From assembly GCA_003134755.1 (NCBI GenBank), contig PLCK01000183.1, positions 16,906 through 48,270 of the forward strand: a stretch of 31,365 nt of DNA, read 5' to 3'. Every line of letters starts with the position of its first letter. Within the stretch, counting starts at the first letter, position 1. The position numbers were made by a program, and so were the translations under genes. This DNA comes from Actinomycetota bacterium. Its GTDB lineage: Bacteria > Actinomycetota > Actinomycetes > Acidothermales > Acidothermaceae. This document shows positions 17,813 through 26,699 of this stretch, one piece after another. The notes under the pieces are model-generated. The model worked only from the letters and a program-made list of their open reading frames with translations, did not search any database and was not told where the DNA came from.

Positions 17813-18904
17813 CTAGTCATAACCGCGCGCTGGGCCGGCGCTCTCGCGAACTACGAGACTGGCCTTGACCGGTGATACCTCGTGCCGGTGTGGGCCCGCA
17901 CTGATCTGTTCGACCATAAGTCTTAGTCCGTTGCGTCCGACCAGGTCGAAATCTTGCCGAACGGTGGTGAGCGATGGCGTAACGTACGCCGCTTCGGGGA
18001 TGTCGTCGAACCCCACCACGCTCACATCGGCAGGAACGTCGCGACCATGCTCATGAAGTGCGCGCATGACGCCGAGTGCCATCTGATCGTTTGCGACGAA
18101 CACTGCCGTCGCCTCGCCTACGCTCGCCAGAATTCGGCCGGCTTCGTAGCCTGACCTCGCAGTCCAGTCGCCATGCAGCAACGGCGGTATCTCAGCGGAA
18201 GCTGCTACCAATGCCGCCCGCCAGCCGGCTACTCTGCCGCGTGCTTCGAGCCAGTCCATCGGGCCAGCAATGTGCCACACCGTGCTGTGGCCTTCGTCGA
18301 GTAGGTGTTGTGTAGCCTGCCTCGCACCGTCCGCCTGATCGACCGAAACAACGGATGTCCCGGCGAGCGGGTCCCCGCCGACCGCCACCATGGGGACGTC
18401 CACGGACAGCCGATCGACGGTGCTGAGGGCTGTGACGAGTGGCACGTCGAGAATGACACCGTCGACACCGTGAGCGACGAGTCGAGCGACTGCGTCGCGA
18501 ACGGCCACGGGATCGACCGAATTCAGGCTCACCATGGTCACCAGATAGCCCTCGGCACGCGAGGCTTGTTCGATGCCGTGCAAAGTTGACGCTGGTCCGT
18601 AGAGCCTGCTATCGAATGTGACGACCCCCAGCGTGCGCGTGCGGCCGGTGACCAAAGCACGAGCCGCCACGTTCGGTTTGTAGCCGAGTTGGTCGATCGC
18701 TGCGCGCACTCGCGCGCGCGTCGCGGGGCGTACCCGCTCGGCCTCGTTCACCACTCGCGAAACTGTCTGGTACGAAACCCCGGCGATGCGTGCGACATCG
18801 GCCATCGCAGGGCGGGATCCCTCTGGCCTAGGGTCACCCTGAGGGCGGCGCGATGCCTGCGAAAGAGGCTCGACTCTTCGCACACCGTTGTGCAACGCAT
18901 CCAC
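17813..18904 (-). CDS. LacI-family repressor with YQ-type recognition helix
   Basis: 363 residues from GTG 18904, 21 bp after the stop of the second permease; an internal ATG at 18805 (MADVARIAGVS) is an alternative start. The HTH VSYQTVSRVVN is identical in this core to that of E. coli LacI. The effector domain follows (LGVVTFDS, VSVVGFDDIP, LTTVRQDFDL, ending SLVVRESAG). It belongs to a different branch from the three AM-type paralogues in this window. Being encoded directly behind the importer genes it probably controls sugar uptake. A decayed copy lies at 16515-16940 on the far side of the GntR gene. Confidence 0.92.
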   Translation of the reverse strand: MDALHNGVRRVEPLSQASRRPQGDPRPEGSRPAMADVARIAGVSYQTVSRVVNEAERVRPATRARVRAAIDQLGYKPNVAARALVTGRTRTLGVVTFDSRLYGPASTLHGIEQASRAEGYLVTMVSLNSVDPVAVRDAVARLVAHGVDGVILDVPLVTALSTVDRLSVDVPMVAVGGDPLAGTSVVSVDQADGARQATQHLLDEGHSTVWHIAGPMDWLEARGRVAGWRAALVAASAEIPPLLHGDWTARSGYEAGRILASVGEATAVFVANDQMALGVMRALHEHGRDVPADVSVVGFDDIPEAAYVTPSLTTVRQDFDLVGRNGLRLMVEQISAGPHRHEVSPVKASLVVRESAGPARGYD

Positions 18905-18925
18905 TTGTGTCAGCTCGCGCGAGCG

Positions 18926-19822
18926 CTATTTCAGACCGGAATTGATGAAGCCCCGAACATAATGCCGCTGTGCAACGAGGAACAGCACGACAACAGGAAT
19001 GATGTACAGGAACGTGCCCGCGGCAAGGACGGTGGGCTCCGGAATGTTTTGCTTGCTGAAGTACCCAGACGCAAGTCCGGCCGCGAGCGTCGTGTTGTTT
19101 TGGTTCAGGAACAGGGTGGGCGCGATGTAGTCGCCCCAAGTCGCGTTGAACGCCAGGACGAATGCCGTCACGAGCAACGGCCGGGACAGTGGTAGGAAGA
19201 TGGTCAAGAAGGTCCGTAGCCTGCCGGCCCCGTCGATCTCCGCGGCCTCCTCGAGTTCGCGCGGAAAGCTTGAGAAGAACTGCCTATACAGGAAGATCGC
19301 ATAGGGCGCACCGGCCGAGCCCCATATGAACCAGGGCCAATACGTGCCGACGAGATGTACTCGCGAGAACAGCAGATACGTGGGGATCAAGGTCACGATC
19401 TGCGGCACGATCATCATCGCGATGAGTACGCCGAAGAGCAGGTTCTTGCCGGGCCCGCGCAGGCGCGCGAACCCGTAGCCGACGAGCGCAGAGCTGAGGG
19501 TCGTCAGGCCCGCGTAGACGACGGAAAGGAACAGGGAGGCCCGTGCGTAGTGCCAGAACGGGATCCCAGTCAGCGCGTCACGGTAGTTTGACCACCGGAA
19601 TACCGTGGGTAGCCACCTATCGGCATCAAGTTGGGCGCCCGGTGTCACGCTGGTAATCAGCAGGATCAGGAGCGGCAACATCATCGCAATGGAGATAACC
19701 AGCAGAACTATGAACAGCGCACGGGGACGTTGGCGCAGCCGCCGCACAGGAGGTCGGCCGTCGCGTTGCCGCGCCACGGGCGCCGTGTCCGCTGATGGCG
19801 GCAACACCCGGGGCGTCGTCAT
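18926..19822 (-). CDS. CUT1 sugar ABC-transporter permease (MalG-like)
   Basis: 298 residues. Six hydrophobic segments and the EAA loop with EEAAEIDGAGRLRTFLTIFLP mark the inner-membrane permease of a CUT1 carbohydrate importer. The start ATG overlaps the stop of the upstream permease by four bases (ATGA at 19819-19822), so the two subunits are translationally coupled and made in equal amounts. No ATPase gene is in the locus; actinobacterial CUT1 systems often share one ATPase (MsiK) encoded elsewhere. Confidence 0.93.
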   Translation of the reverse strand: MTTPRVLPPSADTAPVARQRDGRPPVRRLRQRPRALFIVLLVISIAMMLPLLILLITSVTPGAQLDADRWLPTVFRWSNYRDALTGIPFWHYARASLFLSVVYAGLTTLSSALVGYGFARLRGPGKNLLFGVLIAMMIVPQIVTLIPTYLLFSRVHLVGTYWPWFIWGSAGAPYAIFLYRQFFSSFPRELEEAAEIDGAGRLRTFLTIFLPLSRPLLVTAFVLAFNATWGDYIAPTLFLNQNNTTLAAGLASGYFSKQNIPEPTVLAAGTFLYIIPVVVLFLVAQRHYVRGFINSGLK

Positions 19823-20814
19823 CGCCGCCTAGCCTTCCTGTTGGTCGCGGTCGGATCGACTGCGTAGTACACGCCCCGTCCGAAGACCTTAAAGATGACG
19901 CCGGTCAGCAACAAGATGAACACGAAGAACACGACGATCAGCGCCGAGCCGAAGCCATAACGAGAGTAGGAAAAGAACTGCGCATACACATTGACCATGT
20001 AGAAGGTGTTCGACCTCGGAACGAGACCGATCACACCACCCTGCGTCGCATTCGCCGCGGTCGCCGGTGACAGCAACAACGAGGGGATGAACGTTTGCAA
20101 CGTCGCGATCAGCACCAGCACCGTTTGGAACAGCAGAACTGGTGAGATCGCCGGCAACGTCACGTGGCGAAAGCTCAAGAACGCGTTCGCTCCATCGATC
20201 TTCGCTGCCTGTAGTTGCTCAACATCGACCGTCTGCAGCACGGCGAGATCAATGATGAGCCCGACCCCCAAGCCCCACAACATCATCACGACGAGCGCAT
20301 AGAAAGCGTGCCCGCCAATCAGCCAAGGGACCGCCCGGATGCCGAACAGTGCAAGAAATCGGTTTGCGGAGCCGGTATTGGTCTCGAAGATGTTCTTCCA
20401 GATCAGTGCAGCGGCGACCGGGGGGATGATCGCCGGAATGTAGATCAGAGTCCGAAAAACGACCCGCCCTTTCACCCGCTCGTTCAGAAAGAGCGCAAGG
20501 ACGAGGCTCCCCACTATCGTGGCCGGGACAACGAAGACGATCAGAAGCAAAGTCCTGTAGAGCGACGACCACGTGTCTGGCGAACTGAATACCTCGCGGT
20601 AATTGGCCAAGCCTGCCCACGGCTTGACCTTCGACAGTCCATCCCAGTTTGTGAAGCTGATGTAGAGGGCGTAGCCCAACGGGAAGAGCGCCAGCAACAA
20701 TGTGCCGACGAGCCACGGGCTGATGAATCCGTAGAAGGCGACGGATCCACCACCCCGCTTGCGCCCAACCCTGCCTCTTGTCGGAGAACGCCAGACACGT
20801 GCCGCGGTCGTCAT
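19819..20814 (-). CDS. CUT1 sugar ABC-transporter permease (MalF-like)
   Basis: 331 residues from ATG 20814, which follows the stop of the binding-protein gene (20822) by seven bases and has AGGAGG upstream. The longer frame to 20862 would run into that gene. It has the MalF-type N-terminus (FISPWLVGTLLLALFPLGYALYISF, read as two short hydrophobic runs) and the EAA loop LQAAKIDGANAFLSFRHVTLP. It pairs with the 18926-19822 permease to import an oligosaccharide. Confidence 0.92.
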   Translation of the reverse strand: MTTAARVWRSPTRGRVGRKRGGGSVAFYGFISPWLVGTLLLALFPLGYALYISFTNWDGLSKVKPWAGLANYREVFSSPDTWSSLYRTLLLIVFVVPATIVGSLVLALFLNERVKGRVVFRTLIYIPAIIPPVAAALIWKNIFETNTGSANRFLALFGIRAVPWLIGGHAFYALVVMMLWGLGVGLIIDLAVLQTVDVEQLQAAKIDGANAFLSFRHVTLPAISPVLLFQTVLVLIATLQTFIPSLLLSPATAANATQGGVIGLVPRSNTFYMVNVYAQFFSYSRYGFGSALIVVFFVFILLLTGVIFKVFGRGVYYAVDPTATNRKARRR

Positions 20815-20821
20815 CGAATGC

Positions 20822-22267
20822 CTAGCCTCCTGCCGCCTTCTTGCCCTGCGCCAGCACCGCATTTGCCGCTGACGTCATCTTGTCTCCGAGCTGAGCGACG
20901 GTGGTCGAGCCCGTCACAGCAGACGGGAACACCTTCGCGATGGCGGTATCTATCGCGCTGCCGAGCGCGTAGGGCGACGCTAGTGCCAACACCTTGAGGT
21001 ACGGAAGTTCCGTCTGCTGCACTTGGTACGTCTGCTGCTGAAACGCTGTTTGCTGCGGGAGTAGCGGGAGGTGGGACTTCAGCGCGGGCAAGCCGTCGCC
21101 CGCGGCAGCACGTGCACGTGCGCCCTCGCCACCGCAGTACCACTCCATGAAGGCGAAGGAGCCTTCCGGATTCTTCGCCTTTGCTGGAATCCAGTACCCG
21201 ACTGCCCCAAAGGAGGGACTGACCCGCGTCGTGCCGAGCATGGGGGCGGCCGCGAACTTCGTCGTGTCCTCGAGCTTGGCGTTGTTTGTGTCGAGGTATC
21301 CGCCGAACCAGTAACCCGCGGAGGCCGAGACCTGGTGGCCCGCAAGGTACTGCGGACCGTCCCAGTCGGGGCTCGGGTTTACCGCGGAGTAGCCCACCTT
21401 CGCTTTTGCGGCGTTCACCAACCAGGTGAGCGCTTTTTGCGCCTCCGGTGAAGTGAAGTCAGCCGTCGACAGATCGTCGGACAGGATCTTTCCGCCAGCG
21501 GTCGCCACCATCGCCGAGATGAAGTCGTGGCTCGGGTTAGTCGTGAAGAGTCCGTACACCGAGGTCTTGCCGTTGCTCGATTTCGTGAGCTTCGGCGCCC
21601 ATTCGAGTAGTTGATCGTAGGTAACCGGCGTGGCAGGGTCAGGCTCGGGGATGCCGGCCGCCTGCCAAGCCGCAGGGTTGTACCACCACATGGCATCCTG
21701 CGACCAGTCCTTCGCCATGCCGTATCTGGGGCCCTGGCCCTGGACTTTGCCGTCCCACTTCCACACATCGTTGATCGGATTGATGTCATCTTCCTTGATA
21801 ACGGTGCTCTTCGCGAAGTATGGGTCGAGATCGAGCGCCAAACCCCGTGTCGCGATGTACGGCGTAACGTCGGTGCCTGCATCACGCACGAGGTCGGGCG
21901 GCGTACCGGCGGCGATCATCGCGTTCAGCCGCGTCGTGTCGTAGTTGATGAGGCTGAGCTTCAGCTCCGGGTAGGCAGCTGTGAACAAGCCGATCTGCTC
22001 GCTGCTGATTTCCCCACTCGGACACATCACCGTCAACGTCCCACCCTTGATGGTGGCGGTCGACGCCGACGCCGTCCCCGACGAAGATGCTGAAACCGCT
22101 GACGGAGCGGCCCCGGACGAAGACGGTGCAACCGCTGACGGAGCCGACGAGGTTGCTGCTGCCGTCGGCTTCGCTTTCGATGTGCAAGCGGCCAGTGCCG
22201 CCGAGCCGGCAACGATGCCAGCACCCCTCAGGAAGGAGCGCCTACTGACTTGCGTGTAATGGACCAT
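20822..22267 (-). CDS. Sugar-binding lipoprotein of the CUT1 importer
   Basis: 481 residues, ATG 22267 with GGAG upstream. The N-terminus combines a twin-arginine motif (RRSFLRG) with a lipobox ending LAAC, so the protein is probably exported folded by Tat and lipid-anchored outside the membrane. A Ser/Ala-rich linker (about 32-75) precedes the extracellular solute-binding protein family 1 domain (TLTVMCPSGE, DLVRDAGTDVTPY, GYWIPAKAKNPEGSFAFMEW). It is the first gene of the SBP-permease-permease set and delivers the oligosaccharide that the local hydrolases process. Confidence 0.92.
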   Translation of the reverse strand: MVHYTQVSRRSFLRGAGIVAGSAALAACTSKAKPTAAATSSAPSAVAPSSSGAAPSAVSASSSGTASASTATIKGGTLTVMCPSGEISSEQIGLFTAAYPELKLSLINYDTTRLNAMIAAGTPPDLVRDAGTDVTPYIATRGLALDLDPYFAKSTVIKEDDINPINDVWKWDGKVQGQGPRYGMAKDWSQDAMWWYNPAAWQAAGIPEPDPATPVTYDQLLEWAPKLTKSSNGKTSVYGLFTTNPSHDFISAMVATAGGKILSDDLSTADFTSPEAQKALTWLVNAAKAKVGYSAVNPSPDWDGPQYLAGHQVSASAGYWFGGYLDTNNAKLEDTTKFAAAPMLGTTRVSPSFGAVGYWIPAKAKNPEGSFAFMEWYCGGEGARARAAAGDGLPALKSHLPLLPQQTAFQQQTYQVQQTELPYLKVLALASPYALGSAIDTAIAKVFPSAVTGSTTVAQLGDKMTSAANAVLAQGKKAAGG

Positions 22268-22493
22268 GATCTGTTACTCCGCTCGATGAGGGGGACGGGT
22301 CGGCGTAGGCCGCGGACGAAGAATCGAGACGCGATTCCGACGTGTGCTTCTTGCGAGTGCGAGTTCGTTCGGTGCGCGAGATGCAAAGCGGCTTGCGGTC
22401 GTGCCTTGCGCGTGTGGTCAGCGATCTAGCCGTCCGGATGAGGACCGGGTGCATCGTGCCCGGCCGCGCCTCGCGGCTTCGTGCCATCGCTCG

Positions 22494-23357
22494 TCATACG
22501 ACGTCCTCTCCGAGCCATCGCGGAGGGCCTGCAAGCTCGAGGACCGACGCATGGCGGATCCCGGCGGGGACTGCGATGTCGGTCGGTGTCCAGTTGTGGC
22601 CATCACGGCTACTCACGCCGCCATAGCGATCCTCGAGATAGTGATCGAAGAGCAGCACCCACTCGTCGCCGCGGCGAAAAAGCGTGGGTCCTTCTGCCGC
22701 CCCGGGGCTCACCGGGCCGATCGGGCTGGTGAAGGTCCCTTTCGGATCGGTGAACGTGGTCAGCAAGGTGTGCTTGTGTTCGGTGGCGACGTCGTTGTGC
22801 CCACGTTCGTCCTTGAACGCCATGGTGAACGAGCCCGCGTACCAGACCACGGTGGCGTCGATGACGGAGTAGGCCGGGTCGAAAAAGACTTCGGCAGTGG
22901 AGAACGTCACGAAGTCCTTTGTGGTGCAGTGCCAGATTCGGTGGTCTTGGCCCGTGTTCTGCCAATCGCGGTGATCGCTAGGGACGGCCACATCGACAAC
23001 GGACGACCAGATCAGGTGGTACAGGTCGGTTTGCGGGTCGTAGAAAAACTCTGGGGCCCACGCGTTGTGTGCGCCCTCTATGCCCGACATGACGGGCAGC
23101 AGTTCCTGCTCCGACCACGTGAGCAGGTCCTTTGAACTGGCATGCACGATATAGGGACTGCTCCAGCCGTCCGTCGCAAGCAAGTGGTAGACGCCGCCCG
23201 GGCCCACGCCGATGAACGGGTCACGCAAACTACATGTGCCGACAGTGCCGCGCAGCACGGGGCGCCCGCCGTTGACGGGCACGAATTCTCGGCCGTCGCC
23301 GCTCAGCGCCAAGTGCAATGCCTCGTCAGCTGCTGTGAAATACGACATGACCAGCAT
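22494..23357 (-). CDS. GH43-clan glycosidase (A)
   Basis: 287 residues if ATG 23357 is used; ATG 23348 would give MSYF. The first ATG overlaps the stop of the upstream LacI gene as TGATG. The sequence has the five-bladed beta-propeller pattern of GH43-like enzymes. The expected catalytic triad is present: base D46 in SLRDPF, pKa-modulating D167 in SVIDATVV and acid E222 in AAEGPTLF. WAPEFF (100-105) and other blade motifs also match. Arabinofuranosidase or xylosidase activity is usual in this clan. No signal peptide is present, so it is cytoplasmic. Confidence 0.85.
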   Translation of the reverse strand: MLVMSYFTAADEALHLALSGDGREFVPVNGGRPVLRGTVGTCSLRDPFIGVGPGGVYHLLATDGWSSPYIVHASSKDLLTWSEQELLPVMSGIEGAHNAWAPEFFYDPQTDLYHLIWSSVVDVAVPSDHRDWQNTGQDHRIWHCTTKDFVTFSTAEVFFDPAYSVIDATVVWYAGSFTMAFKDERGHNDVATEHKHTLLTTFTDPKGTFTSPIGPVSPGAAEGPTLFRRGDEWVLLFDHYLEDRYGGVSSRDGHNWTPTDIAVPAGIRHASVLELAGPPRWLGEDVV

Positions 23358-24424
23358 CAGCCACGTTCTCCGAGACCCACGGCCGGCGTCGACGCGGCTT
23401 CGCGCTTGTGTTCGGCTTCCGGCGCCCTCGCGGTGGAGTTTCGGACGACGAGGCTCGTTGTCAACCTGATGTCGTCGGTCAACAACGTCTGACCGTCGGT
23501 GATCGAAAGCAATGCACGTGCGGCCGTCTGTCCCATGTCGTGCAGAGGCTGGCGCACGGTCGTCAGCCCGGGGAAGCTCTGGGTGGCTTGCGGCAGGTCG
23601 TCGAACCCGACCACCGATATGTCCTCTGGCACTCGCAGGCCGTGCGCACGAGCGGCGTCCACCGCCCCTAGCGCGATGAGATCTGCGCCGGCCAGAATGG
23701 CGCTCGGCCTGTGGGCGCCGATGATGTCGACAGCGGTGCGGAATCCGCACGCGTATGAGAAGTCACACGTCCCGATCAGTCGGTCATCGATGTCGAGACC
23801 CGCCAGGCGCATCGCCTCGACAAAGCCCTGGAAGCGAACCGCCGAGCTCTGCAGATCGGGCTCGCCCTTGATATAGGCGATTCGCCGATGCCCGAGGTCG
23901 ATGAGATGTTGGGTACCGGCGCGCATGCCTTCGTAGTTGTCGACCGTCACGCGCGGTAGCGGCACATCAAGCTGCCGTGGGTCAATCACCACACACGGGA
24001 GATTGCGGCGCCTGATGAGCTCGATCGTCTCGGGCTCAAGGACGGGAGCGACAAGAAGAACGCCGTCAACCAACCCACCCGCCAACAATTCGACACGGTC
24101 TCGCTCCCGAGCTCCGTCGTGGTAGGTCGCGTTGATAAGCAGTTCCCGTTCGGCATCAGCCAACTCCTCCGCGATCCCGCGGACGATCTCCAATCCGTAC
24201 TGCGCCGTCAGGTCAAGAGTGACGACCCCAATGAGGCCACTACGGCCTCCCTTGAGGGAGCGCGCCGCCACATTGGGGTTGTAACTAAGACGCTCGACGG
24301 CTTCGAGGACGAGCCGGCGTGTCTCATCCGATGCGCCGGGCTTGCGGTTGAGCACATTTGACACGGTCATGGCGGACACGCGAGCGTCGGCGGCGACCTG
24401 GGCGATGGTGACTCGACCTGCCAT
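23357..24424 (-). CDS. LacI-family repressor (paralogue 2, AM-type)
   Basis: 355 residues from ATG 24424, chosen because MAGRVTIAQV aligns with the starts of its two paralogues; an upstream in-frame extension to 24547 covers operator-like DNA. The HTH is VSAMTVSNVLNRKPGASDETRR and the effector domain keeps TVDNYEGMRAGTQHL and VVGFDDLPQATQSFP. It is cotranscribed and overlaps with the GH43-clan gene A (TGATG at 23357), so the repressor and its probable target enzyme are produced together. GTAACGATAA lies 69 bp upstream of its start. Confidence 0.93.
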   Translation of the reverse strand: MAGRVTIAQVAADARVSAMTVSNVLNRKPGASDETRRLVLEAVERLSYNPNVAARSLKGGRSGLIGVVTLDLTAQYGLEIVRGIAEELADAERELLINATYHDGARERDRVELLAGGLVDGVLLVAPVLEPETIELIRRRNLPCVVIDPRQLDVPLPRVTVDNYEGMRAGTQHLIDLGHRRIAYIKGEPDLQSSAVRFQGFVEAMRLAGLDIDDRLIGTCDFSYACGFRTAVDIIGAHRPSAILAGADLIALGAVDAARAHGLRVPEDISVVGFDDLPQATQSFPGLTTVRQPLHDMGQTAARALLSITDGQTLLTDDIRLTTSLVVRNSTARAPEAEHKREAASTPAVGLGERG

Positions 24425-24492
24425 CTTGACCACCAAATCCGCTGGGCGCGTGCTCACCGACCTTGTGTGTAGCGGTGAATCGCAGGATGACT

Positions 24493-24502
24493 GTAACGAT
24501 AA
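24493..24502. promoter_or_regulatory. GTAACGATAA operator-like box
   Basis: Eight of ten positions match TTAACGTTAA. It lies 69 bp upstream of LacI paralogue 2. A second, weaker copy, ACATCGGTAA, lies at 24535-24544, so paired sites for DNA looping are possible. Confidence 0.45.
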
Positions 24503-24630
24503 GCTTTTGAGAGTGTCAACGAAACATTGATAACACATCGGTAACACAAGCGTGGTCGAAAAGTAACGGAGCTCGTGGGCGAAATGTCCACAAATAGAAC
24601 GGTGGGATGGCTGGCAGCGTTAGCCAGGAA

Positions 24631-25569
24631 TCAGATCGCGCCGTCGGATAGGTGCAGGTCGAAATCCCAGTTCCGATCGCAAAACAGGGTGCGTTGGATG
24701 ACGGACAGCTCGGCGACGTGGATCGATGAACGTCGCCCAGGCGTGGCGAGCGGCGCGTTCGGATCACGGTCGGGATGCGTGAAGTAGACGACGAATGCGC
24801 GTTCTGCATCGACGATCACGTCCGCGTGGAATCCCGGTCCGACGTCATCGGTGCGGGCGCCCGCGATCGGCCCGGTCGCCTCGAGGATGCGGCCGGCTGG
24901 CTGCCACTCGTCGAGATCGGTGGACACGAACGCGCGCTGTCCGTCCCACGAGTCGACGATCAGCCAGTACCGATCTCGGAACGCGAAGACGTTCGGACCT
25001 TCATGCCCACCGGGCGTAGTGAGGACGCGGCGAAAACCGTGCCAGGTGTACAGATCTGTGCTATCGCAGGCCCAGGTCGTGTCGAAGAATGCTTCGTTCT
25101 TGTACCACATCCGAAAGCCGCCGCCGGGCAACGCAAAGACGCACGCATCGATGACAAAGTCGCTCTCCAGATCCAGTGCGCCATGGTGCGTCCACGTGAC
25201 CATGTCATCGCTGGTGTAGTGGTGGATGTGCCGTTCATGCCCAGCCCAGCGCTCAGGGACGCCGCGGATGTACGACACGTACATGTGGCACACGCCGTGG
25301 TGCCAAACGAACTCCGGCGCCCAGAACGTGTTGTGTCCAAACTCGTGGTTGAGGCCCTGCAGAGTGCCGCGGTATGTCCAAGTCGCGCCAGAATCGAGTG
25401 ACGATGCGACGCCGATATCACTCCCGTGTACCCAGCTGACGTCGGCCGACGGTGCGTTGGCTCGCCGAGCGGTGTACAGGAGCCACCACGACTGCTCGTG
25501 ATAGTTGCGGACAATGACCGGGTCGGCGGCGCCGTCGTAGATCGGATCCCGGAACAGCGGCGCACTCAT
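24631..25569 (-). CDS. GH43-clan glycosidase (B)
   Basis: 312 residues. Its ATG overlaps the stop of the upstream LacI gene by four bases (ATGA at 25566-25569). The sequence is of the GH43/GH117-like five-bladed propeller type, with likely base D16 in AADPVIV, modulating D141 in FVIDACVF and acid E190 in GGHEGPNVF; WAPEFVWH (83-90) matches the equivalent blade of enzyme A. The two enzymes are otherwise clearly divergent, suggesting different substrates. It is cytoplasmic: no signal peptide is visible. Confidence 0.83.
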   Translation of the reverse strand: MSAPLFRDPIYDGAADPVIVRNYHEQSWWLLYTARRANAPSADVSWVHGSDIGVASSLDSGATWTYRGTLQGLNHEFGHNTFWAPEFVWHHGVCHMYVSYIRGVPERWAGHERHIHHYTSDDMVTWTHHGALDLESDFVIDACVFALPGGGFRMWYKNEAFFDTTWACDSTDLYTWHGFRRVLTTPGGHEGPNVFAFRDRYWLIVDSWDGQRAFVSTDLDEWQPAGRILEATGPIAGARTDDVGPGFHADVIVDAERAFVVYFTHPDRDPNAPLATPGRRSSIHVAELSVIQRTLFCDRNWDFDLHLSDGAI

Positions 25570-26636
25570 CTCTTGTCACTCACCTGCCGGTCACTCACCT
25601 GCCGGTCACGAGCTCTTGCCTCCCTCGTCTGCGGCGGTGGCGCGGTCGTGCCCCGCACGATGAGGGACGTCGGCAGTTGCATGTGCTGGGTCGGCGGTGG
25701 ATTGCCGTCGATTATCGAGAGAAGTGCCCGGACAGCGGCCTGACCCATGTCGTGGAGTGGTTGCCGAACAGTCGTGAGGCGCGGAAACGTCTGCATCGCC
25801 TGCGGCAGGTCGTCGAAACCGACGACCGATAGGTCGTCCGGCACCCGCAACCCGTGCTTGCGAGCGGCATCGACGGCTCCCAGTGCAATCAGATCGGCAC
25901 CCGTCATGATCGCCGTCGGCGCAAAGTCATCGAGCATCTGCGATGCCGTGCGGAAGCCGCCGGCGTACGAGAACTCGCAGTAAGCCACCAGCCGATCATC
26001 GACAATCAACCCGGCAAGCCGCATCGCGTCGTGGAAGCCGGTGAACCGGATCGTCGAACTTTCAAGATCGAGGTCGCCACCGATGTAGGCAATCCGCTCA
26101 TGGCCAAGCTCGATCAAGTGCTCGGCAGCCCGCCGCGTTCCGTGGTAGTTGTCCACCGTGACCCGTGGCAACGCGACGTCGATGCGGCGCGGATCGATCA
26201 CGACCACTGGCACATTTCGTCCGATCAACAGAGAAATTGTCTGCTCTTCCAGGACCGGCGCGATCATCACGACACCATCAACGAGGCCGCGAGTGAGAAA
26301 GTCGATCCGCTCACACTCGCGCGCGCTGTCGTGATACGTGGCGTTGATCAGCGCTTCGAGTTCGGCATTCGCCAGCTCATCGGCGATGCCGCGCACTATC
26401 TCCAGGCCGTACTGCATGGTGAGATCCAGGGTCACGACACCGACCATGCCGGTCCGCCCGCTCTTGAGGCTCCGCGCGGCGACATTGGGAACATAGCCGA
26501 GCAGTTGTGCGACCTCCTTGACGCGGCTGCGCGTCTCATCCGACGCACCTGGCTTGCCGTTGAGCACGTTGGAGACCGTCATCGCCGAAACGCCAGCCTC
26601 GTCCGCGATCTGCGCGATCGTGACGCGTTCAGACAA
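25566..26636 (-). CDS. LacI-family repressor (paralogue 3, AM-type)
   Basis: 356 residues from TTG 26636, which has AGGGAGGG about nine bases upstream; no ATG or GTG fits the family start. The HTH VSAMTVSNVLNGKPGASDETRS is nearly identical to those at 13477-14511 and 23357-24424, and the effector domain aligns throughout (TVDNYHGT, VVGFDDLPQAMQTFP). Its last codons contain a short tandem duplication (RQVSDRQVSD). It overlaps the GH43-clan gene B and forms the second LacI-GH43 pair. TTACCGATAA lies 54 bp upstream. Confidence 0.93.
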   Translation of the reverse strand: MSERVTIAQIADEAGVSAMTVSNVLNGKPGASDETRSRVKEVAQLLGYVPNVAARSLKSGRTGMVGVVTLDLTMQYGLEIVRGIADELANAELEALINATYHDSARECERIDFLTRGLVDGVVMIAPVLEEQTISLLIGRNVPVVVIDPRRIDVALPRVTVDNYHGTRRAAEHLIELGHERIAYIGGDLDLESSTIRFTGFHDAMRLAGLIVDDRLVAYCEFSYAGGFRTASQMLDDFAPTAIMTGADLIALGAVDAARKHGLRVPDDLSVVGFDDLPQAMQTFPRLTTVRQPLHDMGQAAVRALLSIIDGNPPPTQHMQLPTSLIVRGTTAPPPQTREARARDRQVSDRQVSDKR

Positions 26637-26689
26637 GAGTGCAAACCCTCCCTAGTCCGCGGTCCATCCGAGCTGGCATCGATGCAAAC

Positions 26690-26699
26690 TTACCGATAA
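26690..26699. promoter_or_regulatory. TTACCGATAA operator-like box
   Basis: Eight of ten positions match TTAACGTTAA, 54 bp upstream of the TTG start of LacI paralogue 3. Confidence 0.45.

Noticed and set aside
23358..23750. Long N-terminal extension of GH43-clan enzyme A
   Set aside because: It is an out-of-frame shadow of LacI-2, Arg/His-rich and without similarity to GH43.
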